64,000 bases of DNA from Candidatus Hydrogenedentota bacterium (GCA_012730045.1 JAAYBR010000106.1:1-64000), one strand, 5' to 3'; counted from the stretch's first letter, positions 50,701 to 59,913 are shown. The notes: generated from the sequence alone by a model not told the origin. Numbers and translations: made by a program.

Positions 50701-53552
50701 GGGGGCGGTTCCGGGTGCGGGTGGTCTCCAAGGAAACACCCCTGTACGCCTCGGCCACCTTCCTCAGCCGCTGGGACCGGTTGGAACTGAACGCCCCGTC
50801 GAGCCCCAGCCTCATCCGCCTCTCGGTGAACAAGGAGGTCCACACCCCCGGCGACGCCTGCGAGCTGCACATCCAGGCGCCCTATGACGGCGTGGCCTTT
50901 GTCGCTGTGCAGAACGACCGGTTCCGCGACGCGAAGGTGGTCCCCGTGGTCAACGGCGAGGCGCTGCTTTCCTTCGTGGTCACACGCGACCATTTCCCCA
51001 ACGCCTGGCTGGAGGTCACGGTGGTCCGCAAATCGGACCCGAACCCGGCGCAGGCGCACCCGTTCAGCAGCTTTGCCATGGCGGAGCTGAAGGTGAGCGA
51101 CGCGTCCAACCGCATTGAGGTGGCCCTGCCGAACCTCCCGACGGAGGTGCGGCCCGCCCAGCATGTGGAGTTCACCGTGGAGACAAAGGACGCGAAGGGC
51201 GTCCCTGTTTCCTCCGAGGTGACCCTGGCGGCCGTGGACGAGGGCATCCACAACATTCTGGAGTTCGCCAACCCCGACCCCTTCACCTTTTTCCAGCGCC
51301 CGCGCCTGCCGCGCTTCAACTACGCCCACTACTACGACAAGGTGGCCTACGACTTCACCCCCGCCAACGTGGGCGGCGACGCCATCCTCAAACGCCTGGG
51401 AGGCGCGCCGCAGATCGGCGACAACTGGATCAAGCCCGTCGCCCTGTGGTCCGGTGCCGTGCGCACGGACGCGAACGGCCTCGCCACCGTCGGGTTTGAC
51501 CTGCCCGAGTTCAACGGCCAGCTCCGCCTCGTCGCCGTGGCGGCGACCCCCGGTTCCACCGGTTCCACGGCGGGCAGCATCTTCGTCCGGCGGCCCTACA
51601 TCCTCCAGACCAGCATGCCGCGTTTTGCCCTGCCCGGCGACACCTTCGCCTGCGGGGCCTCGGTGATCAACACCACCCAGGAGCCCTGCCAGGCCGTCAT
51701 CCGCTGGCGCTCCGAGGGCACCCTGTCCGGGGCGGGGGAGAAAACCCTGACCCTGGCGCCCGGCGCCACCGCGTCGGACCGCTTCGAGTTCTCCGCCTCC
51801 GCCATGGGCCAGGGCCGCATCCTTTGGGAGGCCGACATCCTCCCGGCGGCGGGAGGCGCCCCCCTGGAGCGCCTCGCCCAGGATGCCCCCATCCCCGTGC
51901 GCGCCCCCGCCGCGTGGCAGTCGGAGGTCAAACAATATGTCGTGAATCCCGGCGAAACCCGGTCCTTTGAAAACACCCAGCTCGCCGGGGACCACACCCT
52001 GGAGCACACGCTGAAGGTGTCCGCCAACCCGCTCCACCGGCTGCAGCGGAATCTGGCCTATCTGATTCACTACCCCTATGGATGCGTGGAACAGACCACC
52101 TCCGGCGCCATGCCCCTGCTGCTGCTGCGCCACCACACAGAACTCTTTGAGGGGGTGCTTCCCGGGGCGAACAAAGTCACCCTGGAGATGCTGAACGGAT
52201 ACGTGGCCGCCGGAGTCTCCCGGCTTCTGGGCATGCAGACCCCGTCCGGTGGACTGGGCTACTGGTCCGGGTCCAGCGAGACCTATGTGTACGGGTCGGT
52301 TTACGCCGCCCACTTCCTCACCCTCGCCCGTCTTGAAAACGCGGCGGAAGTTCCCGAGAAGCCGTTCCGTTCTCTTCAGGACTATCTCCGGAAGGTGATG
52401 AACGGGCACTTCAACGGCGGCTATGAGTTCGGGGACCTCTACACCCGCGCCTATGCGCTGTATGTGCTCGCGCTGGACGGGCAACTGGACGCAGTGGAGG
52501 CCATTTCGCGGTTTGACCGCGTCACCATGCCGGAATCCGGAAGATGGCTGCTGGCCGCCGCGTTGGCGCGCAACACCAACGACCCCGCGCGGGTCGCCGA
52601 ATACATCAAGACGGCCCCGGCCAAACCCTACACCGACACCTGGCGGTCCGGCGACCTTAACTCCGAAATCCGCGAGGTCTCGGTGAAGGCGCTCGCGGCG
52701 GTTCAGGCGGGCATGCCCGACACGGAAATCCAGCCGCTGGTGAACCGACTCGTGGAATGGATAGACCAGAATCTCGTCTACTACTCCACGCAGGAGGCCG
52801 CCTTTGTCATCACCGCCCTCAATGCCTGCCTTTCGAGGGCCTCGACGGACTTGACCGCCGCTGCGGGGACCATCACCGGCCCGGACGGGGTGGGGAACGT
52901 GCAGGCCGGCGGTTCCTGGCAGGGTGCGGCGAAGGGGCCGGGCAAGACGTTTACCGTGGCCAACACAGGTGCAACTCCCCTGTATGTCGCGCACACCTGC
53001 ATGGGCCTTCCGACACTGCCCCGGACTGAACCGGTGGCGGAGGGGATGACGCTGTCGCGCACGGTCTCCACTGCGGAAGGCGCGCTTCTGGCAGCCGACG
53101 CCCCGCTCACCCACGGGGGAAGCTATCTCGTGGACCTCGCCATCCAGGTGCCTTCCGATCGGGAGAACGTCATCCTCTCCGACATTCTCCCCGCCGGACT
53201 GGAGATCGCGAATCCGCGGCTGGACCGAAACGCCCTGGTCAAGATGGGCAAGATTGCGGAGACCAAGGCGCAGGACCAGTCCGAGAATCCGGAGGAGGAC
53301 TGGAACGGCGACGCGGAGGCGGAGGAGGCCCGCCGCGAAAAGGAGGAGGGCGTCCAGCCCCAGTATCTGGAGGCCCGCGACGACCGGCTGGTGGTCGCCT
53401 TCGAAAAGCTGAAGGCGGGCACCCACCACTTCTACTACGTCGTGCGCGCCGTGACGCCGGGCACGTTCCGCCAGCCCGCCCTCCAGGGCGAGTGCATGTA
53501 CAACCCCGAAATCCGCGCCGTGACGCTGGACAAGACCGTAACCATCCAATGA
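47724..53552 (+). CDS. Thioester-containing alpha-2-macroglobulin family protein
   Basis: A 1942-residue secreted bacterial alpha-2-macroglobulin, a periplasmic broad-range protease trap. The signal peptide ends near LAQ-D (about residue 29). Many macroglobulin (MG) beta-sandwich domains follow; a bait-like stretch and the alpha-2-macroglobulin core lie around 1100-1350. The thioester motif is YGCVEQT with Cys1454 and Gln1457, followed by the alpha/alpha thioester domain and a receptor-binding-like C-terminus. The intact CVEQ means it can bond covalently to attacking proteases. GAAGGGG lies 7 nt before the ATG. Its stop overlaps the pbpC start (ATGA), the conserved partnership seen in E. coli yfhM-pbpC. 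Confidence 0.95.
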   Translation: MNRHAARLTRSLLPTALAFAMLLSAPSLAQDTPAASPSALRITGVYPVSELPFTDTIVFYFNKDLAALPENTSPVSLMTVEPEIAPSKAFTSGNALVAQFNSSRLKDIAYLRITPSPTLLAADGTTFSEAPNGFYFALGFDLPRISLDGTPVLEEGRIVYKVLLPVSRQMFLEHFTLELIDAAQSPITSQFADGNGSDRSVLLIFPESTTFPVSMACKAKDSLPSELSAVFANVLSGSIPDPWIKAEAVNWITRREAEFLELSFSRALDLEALKGALTLTVEATGAQVPFQLNAGYGGRYVVFPDISVLEPDSVVRVTVKAPVPGENGNKLVKDFSKTVQRVPSTWDQPEPEAQETKSLNVNWNSWENNGARGPYHQIVFNAPPDLETLKQSLTISPEVADITVTARGRGAVAVSAQFKTGMVYTLTIPEGLKSADGTRTLGNPVTLVTEEMPKFTFAGFDFGGKCYIPNNVFGPLALNALNVSEAEVSVHRVFPSNIARAVNELGDTPTGSYVNETLAELLNTRKIAVPENPDVMQRVPVDIAALLPADRRGVFTLSTQPSDWANTQMVLWTDLGVVGHWKDDEVLVFVHDLHTLAPVAGATVSVWSSKSQQMAALVTDRDGIAHFSALESRLGTPVVAVVETPKDATFLKLEHREQDTPQVSAGLTPFDYDGYDAFLHCDRNLYRPGETVHARWIVRTRFTEAAANVPLLFQLQNPKGRVIQSTPVTLSELGTGGLDIVTEKSHLTGKYTAELRVPGADAPCGTAVFTLEEFVPNRMKATVAVGAPLITPDTPVEIKVTAENLFGGPAAGRNAEGFVLLRPGMFKPDQWPGFSFTNDSVMDPILEKLGQKTTDPEGVAAFSYTYKGRENITMPLEATILGSVYEMGGREVRGSAQALVFPAPVALGVALASVPGDTGTVEVSVAAVKADQQPAELATVSVVLESEDWVYNVRRYVGRNEPWYVKVFRAVQTNEVPLTAGRGTTSFPVSEEWGRFRVRVVSKETPLYASATFLSRWDRLELNAPSSPSLIRLSVNKEVHTPGDACELHIQAPYDGVAFVAVQNDRFRDAKVVPVVNGEALLSFVVTRDHFPNAWLEVTVVRKSDPNPAQAHPFSSFAMAELKVSDASNRIEVALPNLPTEVRPAQHVEFTVETKDAKGVPVSSEVTLAAVDEGIHNILEFANPDPFTFFQRPRLPRFNYAHYYDKVAYDFTPANVGGDAILKRLGGAPQIGDNWIKPVALWSGAVRTDANGLATVGFDLPEFNGQLRLVAVAATPGSTGSTAGSIFVRRPYILQTSMPRFALPGDTFACGASVINTTQEPCQAVIRWRSEGTLSGAGEKTLTLAPGATASDRFEFSASAMGQGRILWEADILPAAGGAPLERLAQDAPIPVRAPAAWQSEVKQYVVNPGETRSFENTQLAGDHTLEHTLKVSANPLHRLQRNLAYLIHYPYGCVEQTTSGAMPLLLLRHHTELFEGVLPGANKVTLEMLNGYVAAGVSRLLGMQTPSGGLGYWSGSSETYVYGSVYAAHFLTLARLENAAEVPEKPFRSLQDYLRKVMNGHFNGGYEFGDLYTRAYALYVLALDGQLDAVEAISRFDRVTMPESGRWLLAAALARNTNDPARVAEYIKTAPAKPYTDTWRSGDLNSEIREVSVKALAAVQAGMPDTEIQPLVNRLVEWIDQNLVYYSTQEAAFVITALNACLSRASTDLTAAAGTITGPDGVGNVQAGGSWQGAAKGPGKTFTVANTGATPLYVAHTCMGLPTLPRTEPVAEGMTLSRTVSTAEGALLAADAPLTHGGSYLVDLAIQVPSDRENVILSDILPAGLEIANPRLDRNALVKMGKIAETKAQDQSENPEEDWNGDAEAEEARREKEEGVQPQYLEARDDRLVVAFEKLKAGTHHFYYVVRAVTPGTFRQPALQGECMYNPEIRAVTLDKTVTIQ

Positions 53553-55849
53553 ACCGCCTCCGGCTCCTGTCCGGGCGGAAGCGCGCCGCGCTTTGCGTCC
53601 TCCTGCTCGCGGCGGCAGCCGGCGGGGCCGCGCTGGCCTGGCCGTCCGCCTGCCTGCGGGGGGCGGCGCGGCTGTTGCCGCCGGTCCCGGCGGAGGTCCT
53701 GCTGCGCGTGCCCCCGGGCGCGGAGATGACGGACCGCTCCGGGCGCCAGCTCCACGGTTTCCTGGACGCGGAAGGGCAGTGGCGTTTTCCACGGACCCTC
53801 GACCAGATCAGCTCCCGCGTGGTCGAGGCCACGCTGGCCGCCGAGGACAAGCGGTTCTGGTCGCATCCCGGCGTGGACCCGCACGCCGTCGCGCGGGCGG
53901 CCTGGCTGAACCTGACCCGGGGCCGCATCGCCTCCGGCGCGTCCACCCTGACCATGCAGGTCGTCAAGAACGCGGAGAAGCACCCGCGGTCCTGGACCGC
54001 CAAGACAGTCCAGGCGCTCACGGCCCTGCGCCTCGAGCGCGCCGCTTCGAAGCGCGGCATCCTGGAGGCCTATCTCAACAACGCCCCCTACGGGCGCAAC
54101 CTGGTAGGCGTGGAGGCGGCCGCGCGCCGGTGGTTCGGAAAGCCCGCCGCGGAACTCAGCCTCCCGGAGGCGGCGCTGCTGGCGGGCCTGCCGAAATCGC
54201 CCACGGGCTACGACCCCCTCACGCGTCCCGACCGCGCGCTCCTGCGGCGCAACCAGGTGCTGCGGCTCATGGCGGCGGCCGGGGTCATCACCGCCGCCGA
54301 GGCGGAGGAGGCGCTGGGTGCGCCGCTGGGCGCCTCGTGGCACGACTTTCCCCGGCTCGCCCCGCACCTCGCCGCGCAGGTGGCCGAGGAGGCCCTTCAG
54401 AAGGGCAGGGTGGAGACCACGCTGGACGCGGCCATCCAGGCCGAGGCCGAGGCCGCCGTCGCCAAGCACCTCCTCCGCTTTGACGGCCGGATCACGAACG
54501 GGGCGGTGATCGTCGCCGACGTGGCCGGGGGCACGATGCTCGCGCGCGTGGGCTCGGCGGGGTTCTTCAACGACCGCATCGCGGGACAGGTGGACCTCTG
54601 CGCCCGCCCGCGGTCGCCGGGCTCCACGCTGAAGCCCTTCGCCTATGCCCTCGCCATGGAGAAAAACCTCCTCTACGCCAGCGAGATGCTGCTGGACGAC
54701 GACCTGGACTTCGGCCAGTACCGGCCCTCGAACTTCGACGGCGGCATGAACGGGCTTGTCTCCGCGAAGGAGGCCCTGCGCCTCTCGCTCAACATCCCGG
54801 CGGTGCAGACCCTGGACCGCGTCGGCACGAGGGAACTGCTGGCCTTCCTTCGCCGCGCGGGCATGACCACCCTCACCCGCGGACCGGACGACTACGGCCT
54901 GGGCCTCGTGCTGGGTGGGGCCGAGGTGACGCTGGAGTCCCTGGCGGGGGCGTATCTGGCCCTCGCGCGGCTGGGCGACGCCCGCCCCCTGACCTGGCGG
55001 CGGAAGACAGCGGGGGAGGGGGCGGAACCGCTCATCTCGCGGGGCACCGCGCTGGCCCTGTGGGACATGCTGGAGCAGCCCCTTCCCGGGGAACTCGGCG
55101 GAAATCTGGTGTCCACCGGCATGGCCCCCGCGCGCGTCTGCTGGAAGACCGGCACCTCCGCCGGATTCCACGACGCGTGGGCGGCCGTGTTCAACGCCCA
55201 CTACCTGGTCGCCGTGTGGATGGGCAACAACGATGCCAAGGCAGCGCCGGACCTCGTGGGCGCCCAGGCCGCCCTGCCCCTGGCCGCGCGCGTCTTCCGG
55301 GGCCTTCCGGCGAAAAACACCGCCGCCTGGCCCGACGCCGCGGGCGAACTTGTCCCGGTGTCCGTCTGCGCCGACTCCGGCCTGCCCGCGTCGCCCTGCT
55401 GCGCGGCCACCCGCTCCGTCCTCCTGCCGCGCGGGCAGTATCTCCACCGCCGCTGCGCCGTGCACCAGCCCGCCCTGGACGGCAGGGAAGGGGGGATCGA
55501 ATGCTGGCCCGCCTCTCCCGTGCGCTGGGACCTGGCGCGCCTGCCGCGCCGCGCCCCGTCCGCCGAAGGGGACGGCGGGGAGGGGGTCCGCCGCCTGCTG
55601 GCCATCACCTCCCCGGCGGACCGCGCCGAGTTTGTCCTGTCCGGCACACCGGGCGGCGACCGGGTTCCCCTGAAGGCCTCGCATCAGGAGGCCACGCCCC
55701 TCCACTGGTATGTGAACGGGAAGTACCTCGGCGAATCCAGCCCCGGCAGCCCGCTGGTCATGGACCTCGCGGCGGGGACCAGCCTGATCACCTGCATGAC
55801 CCCCGCCGGCGACACGGCCAAGTCCGTCATCCACGTCACCGGGGGGTAG
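53549..55849 (+). CDS. pbpC: Penicillin-binding protein 1C
   Basis: A 766-residue bifunctional peptidoglycan synthase of the PBP1C type. An N-terminal membrane segment (13-32) is followed by the GT51 glycosyltransferase (catalytic Glu99 in AAEDKRFW; GASTLTMQ), the transpeptidase domain (Ser359 in SPGSTLKPF, SLN motif in RLSLNIP, KTGT at 533-536) and the PBP1C C-terminal domain with paired cysteines. PBP1C and alpha-2-macroglobulin are thought to repair and defend the wall after attack. It starts at ATG 53549, overlapping the macroglobulin stop by 4 nt; the frame from 53492 is not needed. It converges with the next operon, 4 bp between stops. Confidence 0.95.
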   Translation: MNRLRLLSGRKRAALCVLLLAAAAGGAALAWPSACLRGAARLLPPVPAEVLLRVPPGAEMTDRSGRQLHGFLDAEGQWRFPRTLDQISSRVVEATLAAEDKRFWSHPGVDPHAVARAAWLNLTRGRIASGASTLTMQVVKNAEKHPRSWTAKTVQALTALRLERAASKRGILEAYLNNAPYGRNLVGVEAAARRWFGKPAAELSLPEAALLAGLPKSPTGYDPLTRPDRALLRRNQVLRLMAAAGVITAAEAEEALGAPLGASWHDFPRLAPHLAAQVAEEALQKGRVETTLDAAIQAEAEAAVAKHLLRFDGRITNGAVIVADVAGGTMLARVGSAGFFNDRIAGQVDLCARPRSPGSTLKPFAYALAMEKNLLYASEMLLDDDLDFGQYRPSNFDGGMNGLVSAKEALRLSLNIPAVQTLDRVGTRELLAFLRRAGMTTLTRGPDDYGLGLVLGGAEVTLESLAGAYLALARLGDARPLTWRRKTAGEGAEPLISRGTALALWDMLEQPLPGELGGNLVSTGMAPARVCWKTGTSAGFHDAWAAVFNAHYLVAVWMGNNDAKAAPDLVGAQAALPLAARVFRGLPAKNTAAWPDAAGELVPVSVCADSGLPASPCCAATRSVLLPRGQYLHRRCAVHQPALDGREGGIECWPASPVRWDLARLPRRAPSAEGDGGEGVRRLLAITSPADRAEFVLSGTPGGDRVPLKASHQEATPLHWYVNGKYLGESSPGSPLVMDLAAGTSLITCMTPAGDTAKSVIHVTGG

Positions 55850-55853
55850 TTCC

Positions 55854-57230
55854 CTACTGCGCGGGCGCGGCGGCCTCTTCGGGGGGCGGGGCGTCCCCCG
55901 GCATGTCCACCAGGCGGGAGGGGTTGGTGGCGCGGAACTGGTACCGGTCCATCGGCTCTATGACATAGGAGCCGTCCGGCATGACCGCGTACTTCCAGGG
56001 CGAGTCGTCCACGGGGTTTCGCGGGATTTCCGGCACATACGCAGGCGCGAGGTCCTCCAGGACTGCCGGAGGCGCGCCCTTCTCCGCCCGGTAACGCTCC
56101 ACGGCCACGGCCAGCCACACGGCGTCCGTCCAAGCCTCGCATTCCACCTGGCTGCGCAGCACGCTGAGAAGCGGCGGCCATCCGCGGTACCGCGCGAACG
56201 GCCCCTTCTCGCGGATGAAGGTTGCGAACGGGGGGAAGGGCCCCGCCAGCATGCTCCGGATGGTCTCCAGGTGCTCCCGCAGGAATGCCGACTCCTTCCG
56301 CCACTGCCGGTCAAAGAACATGCGGCGGATCCGCACGTCAAAGGGGGTGTCTCCCGGGGCGACATACCGCAGCGTGTCGTCCACGGCCATGCAATAGGAC
56401 CGCAGCACCGCCAGGCGGTCCTCCTGGGCTTTGGCCCGCTCTCCGTCCAGCAGGGCCTGGATCCGCTCCAGCTCGCCGGGCTTTCCGGCGCGCAGCCGCG
56501 CCACAATCGGCAGAAGGCGCAGCGGGCCGGTGCGGACTCCCCAGCTGGAAAACTGCTCCCGGGTGATCTGAATGTCATAGCGGGGCTCGGTTCCAACGAT
56601 CGAGCAGGAGGCCGCCTCGCGGCGGGAGAGGGCGAGATGGCTCCCGGCGAGGTCAAGAAAGCGGTCCGGCCCCTCGTCCCGGTGGGCGTGAAACAGGACC
56701 AGCATGTCCAGGAGGGCGGCCGCCTTGCCATAGGACATGCGAACGTCCGTGTTCTCCTCGCGGACCCCCCCCGAACGCGGGGCAAGATACACCGGACTCT
56801 CCAGCACGCCGGGAAGGCGGGCGAGTACCTCCTCCGCGGACACAAGAAACGCAACCAGCGCCGGGTCGTCGTCTGCGCAGAAACTGGTGGCGCGGGCATA
56901 GGCCGACACCCGGATTCGCTCCTCCCACGAACCGGGCTGTCCAAAGGGCTGGGGAATCTGGACCTTGCCCTCCCCCTGCGGAAGGCACGGGGGGACATCC
57001 CCGAGCGCCCTCGCGGCGGCGTCCAATTCCATGAGCGCGTAGACCCCGTTCTCCGGCAGCAGCCGCTCCGCGGAAATGCGGGTGTATTCCTCCTCCCCGA
57101 GGATGGCCTCGGGTGGCCCGGAGGTGGACAGGGCGAGCGCCGCGATAAGCCCCCCCAGTGCGAGGGGAATCAGGCACAGCAACAGCAGGTTCCGGCGCAC
57201 GGCGCGGTTGATGGGGGGGCGGCGGGCCAT
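55854..57230 (-). CDS. Membrane-anchored protein of unknown function, end of ABC operon
   Basis: A 458-residue protein not recognised as a known family. It has a single N-terminal membrane segment (about 12-36, after RRPPINRAVRRN) and a long, mostly helical extracytoplasmic part with Trp/Arg-rich segments. Near the end, VAVERYRAEKGAPPAVLEDLAP ... is reminiscent of the pseudopilin-like pattern AVERYRLEHGRYPESLEDL found in secreted Planctomycetota proteins. It starts 1 nt after the ABC permease stop (TGA-C-ATG), so it is the sixth gene of the operon and probably part of the same membrane machine. The frame to 57293 overlaps the permease and is unlikely. Confidence 0.65.
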   Translation of the reverse strand: MARRPPINRAVRRNLLLLCLIPLALGGLIAALALSTSGPPEAILGEEEYTRISAERLLPENGVYALMELDAAARALGDVPPCLPQGEGKVQIPQPFGQPGSWEERIRVSAYARATSFCADDDPALVAFLVSAEEVLARLPGVLESPVYLAPRSGGVREENTDVRMSYGKAAALLDMLVLFHAHRDEGPDRFLDLAGSHLALSRREAASCSIVGTEPRYDIQITREQFSSWGVRTGPLRLLPIVARLRAGKPGELERIQALLDGERAKAQEDRLAVLRSYCMAVDDTLRYVAPGDTPFDVRIRRMFFDRQWRKESAFLREHLETIRSMLAGPFPPFATFIREKGPFARYRGWPPLLSVLRSQVECEAWTDAVWLAVAVERYRAEKGAPPAVLEDLAPAYVPEIPRNPVDDSPWKYAVMPDGSYVIEPMDRYQFRATNPSRLVDMPGDAPPPEEAAAPAQ

Positions 57231-57231
57231 G

Positions 57232-58110
57232 TCAGGACCCCGCGACGCGGTTGGAGACGTATTCCCTGCGCCGCACCGCGATAATGCTGGCAACCAGGAA
57301 GGCCGCCGTCACGCAGGCCAGGACCAGCCCGGCCCGCGACGCGCTGACCATGAACACCTGCTTCTGGAAGCTGCCCAGGGCCGTCTGCACCTCCACCACG
57401 CCGCGCTGCGTGGCCAGCACGGGGTACAGGGCGTCCACATACTTCTTGATGGTCAGGAAGTCCACGAGGCCGGGGATCACCGTGGCGATTTTCTGCCAGC
57501 CGTAGAGCAGCAGGAGTCCGTAGACGATGGGCCGCTTCGTGAACGCGCCCAGGAAAACCGCCAGCGCGCCATAGGCCGCCAGGGCGGCGGCGGTAACGCC
57601 AAGGTAATGGGCCAGCAGGACCAGGTTGTTCCGGTCGGTCATCTTCAAATTGGCAAGCGTCGCGCTGGCGAGATAGGTGAGCGTGATGGACACGGACAGG
57701 ATCGCGACGGACACGCACAGGTACGCGATGAAGCGCCCGACCACCCAGCCGGAGCGCGGGATCGGCCGCGTCAGGATGTAGGGCATGGTCTGCATCTCCA
57801 CGTCCTCGGCGACCAGCATCCCCGCAAAGAACAGCGCGAGCAGCGGCGCCAGCACGCTGATGTAGAGCTGCTCGACAAGGCGCACGAAGACCACGTTGCC
57901 CCCGTCCACAAACTGCGTGCGCGAGAGGAACGCCATCGCCAGCGGGATCAGGACGGGCAGAAACGCCACCAGCGCCACCAGGGCGAGGCGCTTCTGCCGC
58001 AGGATGAGCGACGCCGCGTGGCCCGCGCTCCCGCGCACGGCGTTCGCGTAGCCCCGCGCCGCCGGCTTCGCCCCGAGAAAGGCGGCCAATGCTCCGGGTG
58101 TGTGCTCCAT
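57232..58110 (-). CDS. ABC-2 type permease (second pair)
   Basis: A 292-residue integral membrane protein with about six transmembrane segments of the ABC-2 export type. MLVAEDVEMQTMPYILTRPIPRSGWVVGRF matches the conserved cytoplasmic loop seen in Gld/NosY-like permeases (EKExGTLxLLLSxPVSR). It should pair with the ATPase encoded just upstream (58121-59041), 10 nt away. The transported substrate is unknown. It has a long cytoplasmic N-terminus (about 1-40). Confidence 0.8.
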   Translation of the reverse strand: MEHTPGALAAFLGAKPAARGYANAVRGSAGHAASLILRQKRLALVALVAFLPVLIPLAMAFLSRTQFVDGGNVVFVRLVEQLYISVLAPLLALFFAGMLVAEDVEMQTMPYILTRPIPRSGWVVGRFIAYLCVSVAILSVSITLTYLASATLANLKMTDRNNLVLLAHYLGVTAAALAAYGALAVFLGAFTKRPIVYGLLLLYGWQKIATVIPGLVDFLTIKKYVDALYPVLATQRGVVEVQTALGSFQKQVFMVSASRAGLVLACVTAAFLVASIIAVRRREYVSNRVAGS

Positions 58111-58120
58111 CGTTCTCCGC

Positions 58121-59041
58121 CTACTTCTTGGTTAGGTAGTCAAACACGGCCTGAAGGCTGTCGTCCGCGCACTCAATGGTCCGAACCAGCGGATCCTCCC
58201 CGAGCGCAAGGCCGTTCAGCAGGTCATAGCAGCGGTTCGGGTCGCTGGTGCGCAGCACCAGCCCGTCGTCCCGCAGCTCCAGCGAGAGGATGTGGCCCTC
58301 CCCGGCGACGCGCGCCGCCAGCGAGCGCGCGGCGCCGCTGGACACGTGGATCGTGTGCGGCTGGCTGTCGATGAGCGCGCGGATGTCGCGCACCCGGCCC
58401 TGGGCGATCAGCGACCCACCGTAGAGCAGCACCACGTCGTCCGTGATCCGCTCGATCTCGTACAGCACGTGGCTCGACACGACCACCGGCGTGCCGTGCT
58501 CCGCCAGCCGCTGGATCAGGGCGTACATCTCGTCGCGGCCCTGGGGGTCCAGGCCGTTCATTGGCTCGTCGAGCAGCAGGAAGTCCGGGCGCGCCGCCAG
58601 CGCCTGCGCCAGCTTGATCCGCTGGCGCATCCCCTTGCTGTACTCCTCCACCGGGTCGTGCATGCGCTCCGTCATGTGGACCAGGTCGCAGGCCTCCTCG
58701 GCCGCTCGGGCGGCGTCCCGGTTGTTCATGCCCCAGTACCGGTTCATCCAGTACACGAACTCAAACCCGGAGGTATTCGCGTAGAAGTTGTCCGTCTCCG
58801 GACAGTACCCGATGCGGCGCAGCACGGCGGCATTGTTTCGCGGCGGCCCGCCCAGCACCCGCACGCTGCCCCGGCTGGGCGCGTGCAGGCCGAGAATCAC
58901 CTTGATCAGCGTGCTCTTGCCCGCCCCGTTCGGGCCGAGCAGCCCCGTGACGCCCCGGCCGATCTCCAGGTCCAAATTGTTCAGCGCGATGACCTCGCCG
59001 AACCACTTGGAAAGGGATTTCACCTCCACCACGGCGCTCAT
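58121..59041 (-). CDS. ABC transporter ATP-binding protein (second pair)
   Basis: A 306-residue ABC ATPase. Walker A is GPNGAGKST (about 35-43), the signature is YSKGMRQRIKLAQAL, a divergent form of LSGGQ common in ABC-2 exporters, and Walker B is FLLLDEPMNGLDP; the H-loop is VVVSSHVL. A C-terminal regulatory stretch of about 80 residues follows. Its ATG overlaps the stop of the preceding permease gene as ATGA, so the two are translationally coupled. I start at 59041; the frame to 59851 reads backward over the permease. Confidence 0.9.
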   Translation of the reverse strand: MSAVVEVKSLSKWFGEVIALNNLDLEIGRGVTGLLGPNGAGKSTLIKVILGLHAPSRGSVRVLGGPPRNNAAVLRRIGYCPETDNFYANTSGFEFVYWMNRYWGMNNRDAARAAEEACDLVHMTERMHDPVEEYSKGMRQRIKLAQALAARPDFLLLDEPMNGLDPQGRDEMYALIQRLAEHGTPVVVSSHVLYEIERITDDVVLLYGGSLIAQGRVRDIRALIDSQPHTIHVSSGAARSLAARVAGEGHILSLELRDDGLVLRTSDPNRCYDLLNGLALGEDPLVRTIECADDSLQAVFDYLTKK

Positions 59042-59913
59042 GCGGGGATCTCCGCGCGGCGGACGCGGCGCGCCACGATCAACAGGCAAATGAACGCGGT
59101 CGCTGCAAGCAGCGAAAAGGGCCAGTGCCAGGCCATGTCGAAAATGGCGGGGCGGATGCCAAAAAGGTCCTGGCCGAGACGCATGACCGCGAGAGGATAA
59201 GACAGGCCCAGATAACTGCGGGCGCGCAGCGACTGCGAAAGAAGCCCGGCCATGCTGGAATTGGCGATGATCAGCATGAACAGCGTGATGGCGGCGTAGT
59301 TTTGGCCCGGCAGGAGGCTGGAGCAGGCCAGCACAGCCAGCGCCGTGGGAACCACCAGCACGAGCGAGAAGAGGAGAGAGGCGGAGGCCATGTCCACCGC
59401 CTGGCGGACCAGTTCCCAGCTCGGCAGGAGGATGACATGCTCGGCGATGAGAAACAGCGCGGGCAGCGCCGTGACCGAAAGCCCCAGCAGGATGAGCGTG
59501 GCCGCCTTGCCCAGCAGGTAATCGTGCCAGCGCAGGGGCTTGGAAAAGTAGATTTCCATGAGGTTGTTCCGGAAATCGTTGCAGATCATCCCCGCCCCCG
59601 CGTAGAGCAGGATGATGAACATCACCGGCGTCTGAAAATTGATGAAGTCGAAGAAGGTGCTGGACTTGACGGTGATCCCCTCCAGGCGGCTCAGCACGGC
59701 GGCCATGGGGTGGTTGGGGTCCTGCACAATGGTGTCGTAGGCGACGATCTGCACCAGCCGCAGCAGCACCTGGATGCTCGCGAGGAGAACGAGAAACTTG
59801 AAGATGCGCAGGCGCGCCAGCACGCGGAACTCCTGCTCGACAACAATCCACCAGCGGAACCGGTGGCGGAAAACGCCCTCGTAGTTGCGGTAGGTGTGCT
59901 CATACACCGGCAT
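59038..59913 (-). CDS. ABC-2 type permease (first pair)
   Basis: A 291-residue membrane protein with about six hydrophobic segments. The cytoplasmic N-terminus has PVYEHTYRNYEG and RHRFRWWIVVEQEFRVL, seen in NosY/CcmB-like permeases of Planctomycetota. A loop NDFRNNLMEIYFSKPLRWHDYLLGK is the ABC-2 consensus region. AGGA lies 8 nt before ATG 59913. Its 5' end overlaps the first ATPase gene by 14 nt. Confidence 0.85.
   Translation of the reverse strand: MPVYEHTYRNYEGVFRHRFRWWIVVEQEFRVLARLRIFKFLVLLASIQVLLRLVQIVAYDTIVQDPNHPMAAVLSRLEGITVKSSTFFDFINFQTPVMFIILLYAGAGMICNDFRNNLMEIYFSKPLRWHDYLLGKAATLILLGLSVTALPALFLIAEHVILLPSWELVRQAVDMASASLLFSLVLVVPTALAVLACSSLLPGQNYAAITLFMLIIANSSMAGLLSQSLRARSYLGLSYPLAVMRLGQDLFGIRPAIFDMAWHWPFSLLAATAFICLLIVARRVRRAEIPA

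Noticed and set aside
48276-53792. 1838-codon minus-strand open frame
   Set aside because: Antisense shadow of the alpha-2-macroglobulin gene, low-complexity Gly/His/Arg composition.
59042-59851. Fusion of the second ABC ATPase to an upstream 270-residue segment
   Set aside because: The segment is the permease gene read in a different frame; ATG 59041 with ATGA overlap is the start.
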